Origin: Morinoia aosen
Taxonomy: Eukaryota; Arthropoda; Malacostraca; Amphipoda; Talitridae
NCBI GenBank assembly: GCA_030386875.1
Contig: CM059557.1
Location: 54,638,514-54,702,513 of the forward strand
DNA: 64,000 bases
Direction of reading: 5' to 3'
Part shown: positions 22,333 to 31,434 of the stretch, piece after piece
How the letters are laid out: every line of letters starts with the position of its first letter
Position numbering within the stretch: the first letter of the stretch is position 1
Translations under genes and position numbers: made by a program
Notes under the pieces: model-generated
What the model was told of the DNA's origin: nothing
What the model saw: only the letters and a program-made list of their open reading frames with translations
The model's database searches: none

Positions 22333-23427
22333 GGTAAATGTTTAGCGTTGGTCAGTAATCGATTTTTTACTTTTCAATGCCTAGAAATATGTAAATAAAT
22401 CTAAATAGACAATTTTTCGGTAAATCTGAAGGAGATGACAGTTGTCGATTTTGTAAATTTCGATGCCTTAGCATAGTTAATTAGATCGAAATAAACAAGT
22501 TTTCTTCTATGCACTTTTTGTCTCAAATGAGTATTTTATTAGTTATAGCGGTAAATGACTTACCGCAACTCCAGTCTTTGAAGCGGAAAGAAATTCTTTG
22601 ATCGAGTTGTATGGCAATACTGCAATGGCGTCTCGCTTCCAGCGCTCTGTCTTGAAAGACGAAACCAAACCTACCGCTATACCTCGTTAAATACTCATTT
22701 TACGAAAAAAGTGTATAGAATAAAAGTTGTTCATTTCGATGTTATTACCATGTTTCAAGCAACAAAAATTCGAATATCGATGAGTAGCTGTTTATTCGAG
22801 CGCATTCGTCATCAATGACGAAACTAAACTTACCGCTATAAATCGTAAAATACTCATTTGAGACGAAAAAAGAATAGAAGCAAACTTGTTTATTTTGATT
22901 CAATTAATTAGGTTCAGGCACCAAAAAGTGGAAAATCGACAACTGTTTTCTTCAGATTTACCAATTTTTCTTCTATGCACTTTCCGTCGGAAATAAGTAT
23001 TTAACGAGTTAGGGCGCTAGGTTTAGTTTCGTCTATGATGACCAATGCGCTCGAATAAACAGCTACTCGTTGATTTTCAAATTTTTGTTACTTGATTTAT
23101 GGTAATAACATCGAAATAAACCTCTTTTCTTCTATACACTTTTTTTGTCAAATGAGTATTTAACGAGGTATAGCAGTAGATTTAGTTTCGTCTTTGATGA
23201 TGATCGCACTGGAAGCGAGACTTCATCGCAGTGATGCCCTACCACGGGATTGATGAATTTCTTTCCGCTTGGAGTTGCGGTAACTTATTTGCCGCTATAA
23301 CTCGTAAAGTATTCAATTCCGACGGAAAGTGCATAGAAGAAAACTTGTTTACTTCAACCTAATTAACTACGATTAGACACCGAAAAGTGGAAAATCGATT
23401 ACTGACCAACGATCGATTACATTTACC
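22333..23427. mobile_element. Foldback-type DNA element, copy C (older, split by copy B)
   Basis: Ends read 'ggtaaatgtttagcgttggt' then 'cagtaatcgatttt' on the left and a matching reverse complement on the right, a variant of the copy A terminal repeat. Flanking 8-mers TGTTTTAT (22325-22332) and TGTTATAT (23428-23435) match at 7 of 8 positions. Without copy B and one 8-bp duplication the length is 543 bp, almost the same as copies A (547) and B (544). It contains the same three internal modules, more diverged. It therefore predates copy B. Confidence 0.88.
22419..22962 (-). mobile_element. Foldback-type DNA element, copy B, nested in copy C
   Basis: 544 bp, in opposite orientation to copy A and closely similar to it across the whole length. 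It is flanked by the perfect 8-bp duplication AATTTTTC at 22411-22418 and 22963-22970. Removing B and one duplicate restores a continuous copy C. Because A and B are inverted relative to each other, 21346-22962 forms a roughly 1.6-kb inverted repeat that could extrude as a large hairpin. Confidence 0.92.
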
Positions 23428-23652
23428 TGTTATATATATAGTGTTCTGAGTGTGTGGTAGATTTAACTTCAAATAACTCATACAAAATTGACAAACTTAA
23501 AAGTACAGTTGAGATCAGTTAAATATGATAAAATCTAAAAGTAAGCATTTTAAGAAATTGAATTGCTGCTGTTAATAACATATTGTTTTGCAGTTCAGAC
23601 TGGTTTTGGAAAAAACATTGGGTTTGAATGTCATCTGTTAGAGAAATAAAAT

Positions 23653-25003
23653 CTCTTAGGAGAGGAGACAACTATTGTATCTATAGAAATCACTGCCCCA
23701 GGAGGTCAATGTATGAGGGCCCAAGCTTAGAGTTAGATAGGCCTTCTTTTTATTGAATTAAAATGTTTTTAAAACAAAAATGATAGCAAAGATAGCTGAT
23801 TTAAAAATCATTTTAATGCGTGAACGTTTCGGCTTGAAGCTTAAGCCATTATCAACACCTGTAAAAGCAAATTGAAATACAGAAAACATGACACAGCTAA
23901 AAGACAAAATGAATACAACTTTAAAGAGTACAAAAAAAAACAAAAGAAAAAAAAGAATTTAGAGATTATACTGCAATTAATTTTGAAAATCAGACTATTT
24001 CTAATTGAAATGATGACAACATTGAATTTAGAGCTGGCTTTAATTCTTTAATGTAAAGAGATAAAGAGATTCTAGTATATGTAGGTCGTTTTTATTTGCA
24101 CAGAAATTTAAAATTGAAAAATCAGATTTGCTTACTATTACACTACACTGCTTTGCGATCCCTAATGGCTGAAAAAGATGGCTTTGCTAAAACTCTACCC
24201 GTTCTGGAGCTCCTACCAACGTGCTCAAAAAAATCTTGTTCTAAAGCTACGCTGGGTGCAACCCACGTAGCTAGACCCACACAGCGGGCAACAATACTTG
24301 TAGATTAAGCGAGAGCACAGTTCAGTAGGTAGACGGTCTTTAAATCTAAAAAACAATCTAAGACGGTCTTTATTTTAAATTTCTGTGCAAATAAAAACGA
24401 CCTACATATACTAGAATCTCTTTATCTCTTTACATTAAAGAATTAAAGCCAGCTCTAAATTCAATGTTGTCATCATTTCAATTAGAAATAGCCTGATTTT
24501 CAAAATTAATTGCAGTATAATCTCTAAATTCTTTCTTTTCTTTTGTTGTTTTTTGTACTCTTTAAAGTTGTATTCATTTTGTCTTTTAGCTGTGTCATGT
24601 TTTCTGTATTTCAATTTGCTTTTACAGGTGTTGATAATGGCTTGAGCTTTAAGCTGAAACGTTCACGCATTAAAATGATTTTTAAATCAGCTATCTTTGC
24701 TATCATTTCTGTTTTTAAAACTGTCAAGAGTGCTCCTCCAACCTAATTTGAAATGTTTTTGTTATGTTAAGGATCATCGTTTTTCCGTTCACTGCTGTCC
24801 TGTTTTTTCAGTGCCTATTACTTTCTTCTTCAACTTCTATCATATTTTGTAAACTTCTTCCTCAACTTAATGTTTCTATGCCTCTTCTGCATGGATTTCA
24901 CATTCTCTTATCTCCATTTTAAATTATGCCTTCCTCACTTCAAAAAACTTAATTTTTAGCAGTTAGGAAGGCTTAAACTAACATAATCTTTAATCAATCT
25001 AGA
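23653..25003 (+). mobile_element. SINE-like retroposon split by a 980-bp insertion
   Basis: The 5' part (23653-23770) has 'acaactattgtatctatag', 'gagggcccaagctt' and 'aggccttcttttta'. The 3' part (24761-25003) resumes with 'gttatgttaaggatcatc', 'cactgctgtcctg' and ends 'ctttaatcaatct'. The halves join exactly once the insert and one 10-bp duplicate are removed. The copy is moderately diverged from the 28.3 and 59.2 kb copies. Confidence 0.88.
23771..24750. mobile_element. 980-bp inverted-repeat insert, possibly Penelope-like, 10-bp TSD
   Basis: It is flanked by the perfect direct repeat AAATGTTTTT (23761-23770 and 24751-24760) inside a SINE. Two arms of about 350 bp (23771-24117 and 24372-24719) are near-identical reverse complements around a 250-bp unique centre. 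A 30-bp tail follows only the right arm. Reading outward, each arm contains 'tgataatgg', a short stem (GGCTT pairing with AAGCC in the left arm) and then 'gaaacgtt'. This layout recalls the hammerhead-like motif in terminal repeats of Penelope-like elements, although the conserved CUGAUGA core is not intact. The asymmetric end and a duplication longer than usual for DNA transposons favour retroposition. The family call is tentative and no protein is encoded. Confidence 0.6.
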
Positions 25004-25235
25004 AAGCAAAAAAATTCTCATATATCTTGCTGGAAAATTCAAGATTAAAATATATATGTCTAAGATAAAAAATTGGCAATAAATTATAATTGCTTACTCT
25101 AAAAAAAAAGCATATGTATCCATTTTGATTGATTGTATAGTAAGATGCAATAGAGCTGAAATAAAATCTATGTTAAGCAACTTGTTTATGAACATGTAAC
25201 TCTGTTTTTTATCTATTTACATGTTTAACTTTTAA

Positions 25236-25452
25236 TGATTTGACTGCGGCAGGTAAACCTAACGTTTAATATTCAACAAAATTGCTAGTCAATTGTTGTA
25301 AGCAATGTTGAAAATAGCAACCAATAACTGGATTGGGCCGTCATTTAGTTTTGATTTAGTATTTATGGAAATTGAGTTAGTGACCACTTGTCCGTCAGCA
25401 GCATTATGAAAACTCCCGTGTACCACCGGTGGCTCATGTTGCGGTCAAAGTG
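25236..25452 (+). mobile_element. piggyBac-like MITE, 217 bp
   Basis: The left end is TTAA (25232-25235) followed by 'tgatttgactgcggc'. The right end 'gttgcggtcaaagtg' is followed by TTGA (25453-25456), one change from TTAA. The body shares 'cgtcagcagcattatgaaaa' and 'gtgtaccaccggtggc' with the copy at 30575. TTAA target sites and a CACTTTGACTGC-type terminus are typical of piggyBac-superfamily elements. It has no coding sequence. Confidence 0.8.
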
Positions 25453-25456
25453 TTGA

Positions 25457-28287
25457 TTGGAAATTTCCTGAGTCAGGAAGTGTGGCTAAATTTTTGCAAA
25501 GAGCTTGAGTATTTTTCTAATTGTCAGTTAGTTGTATGGCTGATGCTTGTGTGTTCTGAAATGTAAGTGAATAAAATGCAGTGGTCTCTTGTTTATTATG
25601 GGAGATTGGTTATAGGATCGGCCGTGATAATTGAATTTCTCTGAAGTTCTTGGAGCACCTTATTTATTTAATGGTTTAACCTATATATATTTGGACTCTT
25701 TGAAACTCTGTTCTGTTAACAGCCCATCCTTTACTCTAGTAATAACAGGGACATCTCTAGTAATAATAGGGCAATATGAAGTGGATAGGTAAGTATTACA
25801 TGTAATATAATACATTTAGGACTAAGATTAAAAAAATAAAGATTGATACTTTTAAATGTATACACTGTTTTAAAAATTCTACAAAGTCATAAATCTGGGA
25901 TAATTGATCTACAATGTAGTGAGGGGACACTAACAGTTTTTCTTTCTTGTGTTTTTTTGTTCAAATTCTGCAGTGCATTTTATAGCTCCAGCCTTTGAAG
26001 AACCATAGATACAAGTTTTTGGTTATGATTTGAATATTGGCCTGGAAATGTTTCCGTGTTTTAGAAAGACATAAATGAAAACAGTTGCTTCACCAAAATC
26101 TGCCACTGGTTATCTTTGATGTTCAAAAGCCTTTGCTGCACATGTCAGAACTTGTTTGACACTCTGTCATTGTAGTAGCACATTGCATGGTCAGAGAGTT
26201 AAGGGACAATGTTAATTTGTGAAATAAGGGTATATTAATTTTTTATTATTGACTTGACATTCAGCATCTTCACAAGTATGTATAATATATAGGGTTTAAG
26301 GCATTTTAAACACATCTTATTTTTAGTATCTAGATTGTATGAAAGGCATATATTTGATGTAATTTTTTCTCTTTAGGACAATTTTCAAATGAATTTATTT
26401 CAATTATCTGGAAGTGATTTTTTCCAGTATTCTTGGTTATCATTTTAACCTTCTATTAACCTTGTATTGGAATAAATTGGAATTTACTAACCTGCTGACT
26501 GCAAGAGGTTAATAGCACTGTCAAGGTTGTGTAGTTTGATCTTGCTGTTAGTAATACTGATTGTTTTGTTAGGTGGTCTTGGTTGCATAATTTTCATAAA
26601 AATATTAGTGAAGAAATGTCTGCACTACTGTAATGATAGTGAAGCTAAGAACTATAAAATATTGGATAGCAATTTAGAAATGTGATGAATTGTGTAATGT
26701 AGGAAATATATGAAGTGGCATGTCCCACCACAGGTCCTTCCACAAAATGCGTCAACATGAAGTCTCATTGAGACAAATACGTGGAAGTCGTAATAGTTCT
26801 ACTAATGATGCAAAACTTAAGGTATTCATATGTTGTCTGGTATCCTATGAGCACACCTGTGGTAATAATATGCATTTTTATTTATTGATGATTGTTAACG
26901 AGGCTTATGCGTGTGCGGTAGATACATTAAGTCAGAGCTTTACCTTGATCTATAAAGCACGTCAAAATCGGTGTGGGCCCGAGTCGTTTCACTCGTCTAT
27001 GCACGGAAGAGCATGTCGGAAGGAGCTAATAATTCGGTAAAATTTTAATATTTTGTTGTTGTGTCATAAACTATTTTATACCGTGCAATGACCCCTAAAT
27101 TCATTTTGTGTATGTGATAGGTTTTATTGTTTTCGTTGATGGTGTTTATTTAGTTTATTAAAATGCATAATAGGTAAAAGTTGTGAACTTCAAGTGCAAT
27201 GAACTTTGTTTTTAGAGCTAGATCTTAAGTGTGTTTGTATCATATTGTTACAGAAACCGTTTGGATAACCTACGCGTTTTCGAATACCCTATACGCACCC
27301 AAAGAACCACGAAGTTCTTTACAATGATTTTATGTAAGATTGGTTATAGGATCGGAAGTCACCGTGTTTCTTTAATAAAGGCTTGGTTAGAAATTATTCA
27401 AATGCATGTTAAAATAGAATTCAAAGTCCAGGTTCAATTAATTTAGTTAAGAGTTAAGATCAAATTTCATGCTTGGTTAGGCTAGGTGAAGTCATGCTTT
27501 TATTATGAAGAGTGTGTTGTGATAGGTGCCATGTTTGTTGATCAGTCGCTGTGCTTCCTGAAATATTTAAGAAAATCGGTTCTAAATTTTAAAAGCACTG
27601 GTCCACTCCCCTCCCTTTTATTGAAATGAGAAAGAAAGGCCGTTAGAAATAAAAAATTCAGTCTCCCGAGAGTTGATGAGGCCGAGCTTGTATCACAGCT
27701 ACGCTCATCACACACTTTTGCCTGGCTTCGAACAGACAGAGAGACAGATGGACGCGTCTCTTATTTTAGTATCGATTTATACTTGGATAAAAAATGGTTT
27801 AGAGTAGATTTCATTACCGAGGTAAAATGTTTGTATTATTTTTGGGAACTAAATTTTTGGTATTGTAATTTTTGTTGAACTTTGTTAGAAAATTGAAGTC
27901 AAAGTGCAGAATTTTAGATTTCTTAATTGTGAAGTGGAAACTTCTTAATTGAATTCTTTATTAAACTCTTCTAAAGGAAGGAAATACATATAAGCCCATC
28001 ATAAACAAAGTGTCTGGAAACTCTCCCTGCTTGTACTCAGAGAATATAGGTGTACAAAATTTTTAGTTTCTTATTACTCTGTGGAGTTCGGTGTATACTG
28101 AACATTTGGATTGAATCGCCCTTAGAATATTCAACATTCCCATGCCTCTCGATACCAGCGTGCAAATTCTAATGTAATATATTGAGGAATTAATGAATAA
28201 TTTACAAAAGCGTGCGATTAGTTTTTGACCAAAAATAAGGTTTCAGTTTTATTTTGACTTCCTAGGCTTTGACGCAAATGCAAGCAT
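25457..28287. other. AT-rich DNA without recognisable gene
   Basis: Open frames reach 106 codons (26720-27040 plus) but show no domain. The 19-mer 'agattggttataggatcgg' occurs at about 25604 and 27337 and may mark two fragments of an old dispersed repeat. A patch at 26960-27030 is richer in CpG ('gggcccgagtcgtttcactc'). Confidence 0.4.
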
Positions 28288-28302
28288 TGTTCCGTTTCCA
28301 TA

Positions 28303-28674
28303 CCCCTCAGGGGGATACAACTATTGTATCTATGGGAATTAGCGCTCCCAGGGGAAAAATGTGAGGGCCCGAGCTGAGAGTTAGGTAGGCCTTCTTTTTT
28401 TTTTAAATAAAATGTTTTTTGTTATGTTAAGGACCACCTTTTTTCGGTTCACTACTGTCCTGTTATTCAGCACCTCTGACTTTCTTCTTCAACTTTTATC
28501 TTATTTCATGAACTTCTTTCCCATCTTACTGTTTCTATGCCCTTTCTGCATAGATTCCTCATTTTCTTATCTCCATACTAAATGGTGCCTTCCTCCTTCC
28601 TCTCTTCGATACGCTCTATTTTTGTAGCGGTTAGGGAGGCTTAAACTAACTTATAATCTTATAATCTAATAATC
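28303..28674 (+). mobile_element. SINE-like retroposon, 372 bp, 15-bp TSD (best copy)
   Basis: Starts 'cccctcagggggatacaact' and contains 'gagggcccgagctgagagtt', 'ttcggttcactactgtcctg' and 'ggttagggaggcttaaac'. It ends in a tail built from 'ttataatc' and 'taataatc' rather than poly(A). The perfect 15-bp duplication TGTTCCGTTTCCATA lies at 28288-28302 and 28675-28689. The 71-codon open frame inside is accidental. No clear tRNA-type A/B box pair at normal spacing is visible, so the origin of the 5' head is unresolved. The intact duplication implies a fairly recent insertion. Confidence 0.93.
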
Positions 28675-28917
28675 TGTTCCGTTTCCATATCGCATGAACC
28701 ATCATTAGTCGACAGTAAAATGCAGAGCACAAAGTACATGTTGCCAGGAGTTATATTATGTTTCACTGTAACTGATAGCTATTCCGTATCTCACAACTTT
28801 TTCTAGCGGGAACATTTGCATGCTCTTTTCTTGTCTATCTATACTAATAGAGTGGCAACTATTGTTTTATTTTGCGATTTTCATTTGATTTCATGGTTCT
28901 GCTGTAGAGATTATTTG

Positions 28918-29025
28918 CATTACGGGGATGGTTGCTGTGAAGCCGCATTATTTACGTCACGGGATGGTTGCTGTGACGCCGCATTATTTACGTCACGGGT
29001 TGGTTGCTGTAACGCAGAATACGCG
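28918..29025 (+). repeat. 36-bp tandem repeat, about 3 units
   Basis: Unit 'gcattatttacgtcacggga' plus 'tggttgctgtgacgcc' (36 bp) occurs once truncated and twice nearly complete. It contains 'acgtcac', which resembles a CRE half-site, but with no gene nearby I do not assign a regulatory role. Confidence 0.8.
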
Positions 29026-29096
29026 AGAGCTGCCCTGCTTCGGTAGGGCTTCTTCTCTCCATCTTCTGTTTCCGCGCTGCTGCTGCTTGCTACTGA

Positions 29097-29426
29097 TCTA
29101 AGGGGAAGATGAGAGGTCCCTCGCGAAAGGTTAGAGAGGAATTCCTTTTTTGAAGTAGAGAAGCTTTATTTTGTTTTGTTACGGACCGTTTTTTTTTTCG
29201 GCTCAGTGCTCATTTTCTTTTTAATCTATTGCTATCTTCAATTTTTTTCTTCTTGCATGACTTCTTTCAATCTCGCTGTTTCTAATCGCCAGGAATCGTG
29301 TGATAGCACACTTTGCGCGTAGACTCTTCGTTCTTATGATTACAAATTGAATGGTCGCTTCCTCTTCCTTCCCTTGGGAACACATTTTATGTAGCTATAG
29401 AGGGTCAAACTATCAATCAAATCTGA
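29097..29426 (+). mobile_element. SINE-like retroposon, diverged copy
   Basis: Recognisable from 'aggggaagatgagaggtccc' through 'ttgttttgttacggacc' and 'cggctcagtgctcattttc' to 'gagggtcaaactatcaatc'. It is considerably diverged and lacks a clear 5' head. It belongs to the subfamily with 'tgatagcacactttgcgcg' in the 3' half, equivalent to 'gggaacacaccttgtgcat' elsewhere. Confidence 0.7.
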
Positions 29427-30267
29427 CGTTGATACTGTGGATGGTACAAGCATTATCTTGCAGTTAGTGCACTAACAAGTTAGTAACTGCAGTTAGTGTG
29501 ATACTAGCGTTGCGGTTCCTAGATTGAGTATTGTCTGTTACTAGGGAGTTATTGTCGTGTGTAGTGCTAGTTCTGGTATTGCCTGAAAATGCTGTTGTAG
29601 TTTCGGTGCTATTGGTGGTACTCTATTAGTGCTGTCTGGGGACTGCTGCAGTGCTGGTGCCACTACCCTGCAAGTTGCGTGTGCCCGCGCTGCACTGTTG
29701 CTCATCGGAGCTCTCATGCTTGCTCACATTTCTGACCGCAAACGTTCGTTCACCGTCACCGCGGCGTGGCCCAATGCCATGTACAAAACTATATGCCGGT
29801 GTCTACTTTGCTTGCTTGAAACTGATGAGCACTTCGCTGCTTAATGTACGTAATATCCGTCCGTGGGCATGAGTGTTTCGTTATTTATTGTTTACTGATC
29901 GGATATCGCAGTTACAATAAATTAAATTTCTTCATGCTCTACGATATACACGGGAAGGCGGTAGTGGCATTCCGCGCTCACCCAGTTGTGTGCTCTGGTC
30001 ATCGAAGTTTTTTTATGTCTGGATGGTGTATTACTTCTCGCTATTTTTGTATCGTGTGTTTTTGGTGTTATTATTTGCTCTCCTTGACGCGCACACTGGG
30101 GGTGTCTGTCTTCGTCAGGTTATCTCGGTGACTGAGCGTAATTAACGGTTTCTGGCTACAATATTTTCGACGATGTTTTCTGTACGTATTGCTTGACTTG
30201 ACCTTAATGACGTCTGCTTTATTATAACGGAGTGCTGTTAACGTATATGAGTAGTAGTACAGTTTAC
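29427..30267. other. Mixed-composition DNA without recognisable gene
   Basis: Contains overlapping open frames of 71-95 codons (29629-30131), somewhat GC-richer than the surroundings, with no recognisable domain. There is a short repeated motif 'gcagttagtg' near 29460-29500. Confidence 0.4.
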
Positions 30268-30485
30268 CTATAGGGTGGGGAAAAAGCCCTCTGACTTTTT
30301 CAATTTGAAATAAGAGCTACTGGTTTTTGTTTTTGCTCAAAAATATAATTAATTGCTAATGTCTTGCTGTCACGATTCCGACAGAACTTGTACTTAAAAC
30401 CTTCTCTAGCATTTTGAAAATGAGTAAACGCCGAGCCGTTACTGAACTGCAAGAGAAACTGCGTGTCTGTGTTGAGAGGTTCTGA
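30268..30485 (+). mobile_element. Possible 5' end of a mariner-type transposon
   Basis: 'ctatagggtggggaaaaagc' at 30268 resembles mariner terminal repeats. About 150 bp later an ATG (30420) opens a short frame beginning MSKRRAVTELQEKLRVCVER and stopping at 30483. The start fits a transposase N-terminus by position and basic character, but the fragment is too short for firm assignment. It is cut by the SINE-like copy that follows. Confidence 0.3.
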
Positions 30486-30497
30486 GGTTTAATTGAT

Positions 30498-31052
30498 CAT
30501 AAAAGTCAGTTGAAGCCTTCCAAACTTCAACAAAGATGTTCCAAGAGAGGAAGGATGAAGGCGCCATTTATTAATACTTCGATTGCGACTACTAAATATT
30601 AAGTTCAACACAAAACTCAAATTTAAAGTCAACTGTAGCTGTATTAGGAAAATACCAAACATGAACTGGATCGTGACTTCATTTAGCTTTTATTAAACAT
30701 TTAGAAAAATTGAGTTTGCAACTTCTGGTCGGTCAGCAGCATAATGAAAATTACCTCCGTGTACCACCGATGGCGCACGTCGCAGTCAAAGTGTTAAGGA
30801 GTTGGGAAAGCAAAATCTATACACGAGGTGTGTTCCCTCACAAGATCTCGTGCGCATAGAAAAAGTAAGTTAAAAATGAAGGCTGCGAAACAAGATAAAA
30901 ATTGAAGAACAAGGTTAGAGGTGCTGAAAAAAAACAGGATAGCAGTGAACTGAAAAAAGATGGTCCGTGTAAAAAAAAAAGAGATCTACCTAACTCTCAG
31001 CTCGGGACATTGCATTTTCCTCCTGAAAGTACTAATTCCCATAGATACAAAC
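30498..31052 (-). mobile_element. SINE-like retroposon on minus strand, split by a MITE
   Basis: This is the only minus-strand member of the family found. Reading the minus strand, the 3' part lies at 30498-30570 ('aatggcgccttcatccttcc', 'ggaaggcttcaact') and the rest at 30798-31052 ('agcagtgaactgaaaaaag', 'cctaactctcagctcggg' and 'aattcccatagatacaa' as written on the plus strand). A 219-bp TTAA-flanked MITE separates the two parts. The 5' head is incomplete beyond about 31052. Confidence 0.85.
30575..30793 (+). mobile_element. piggyBac-like MITE, 219 bp, TTAA duplication
   Basis: TTAA at 30571-30574 and 30794-30797 flanks ends reading 'tacttcgattgcgac' and 'gtcgcagtcaaagtg', imperfect inverted repeats of about 15 bp. 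The body includes 'ggtcggtcagcagcataatg' and 'gtgtaccaccgatggc', shared with 25236-25452. Insertion into the SINE is clear because the SINE sequence continues on both sides. Nonautonomous; mobilisation would need a piggyBac-type transposase from elsewhere. Confidence 0.88.
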
Positions 31053-31434
31053 GAGCTTCTATCTGGCTTCATGGTAGTTAGTACATTATTATGATGGTTA
31101 CTCTATCATACTCTATGTAGATATACCTGTATTACCAATTAATTTAGCCCGAGAACTTCTTCCCTACTCTGTAGATATACTTAGGCCTCTATAACACATG
31201 CTTGTCGGGGTTGATGTGAGCAAACGCTTTCATGGCTATAGACCATACTGTAGCCATTAGGATGTGTTAATGTGTTATTGCTACTGTTGCCAGCACAGCC
31301 CGAGTTTGTTGCCAGATCGCATAACTCGATCGCTGCTGCGTGGCCACCCCATGTCCCTCCCTTGGCACCGACTCCCGAGGCGGAGTCTTTATTTACCTTC
31401 CTTCAATGCCCGCGCCCCTATTGCTTCCGTCCTC
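31053..31434. other. Left flank of the 36-bp array
   Basis: Contains ATG codons from which long chance frames run into the array (31272 and 31340). The frame from 31272 begins MLLLLLPAQPEF, superficially signal-like. The local sequence is GC-richer than average, but no promoter motif is recognisable. Confidence 0.4.

Noticed and set aside
28303-28674. tRNA-derived promoter in the SINE head
   Set aside because: 'tagcgctcccagggg' and 'cggttcactactgtcc' loosely resemble A and B boxes but lie about 150 bp apart, too far for a normal tRNA-type promoter.
28918-29025. CRE-type regulatory cluster from 'acgtcac' words
   Set aside because: The motif repeats only because it lies in a tandem unit; no gene is adjacent.
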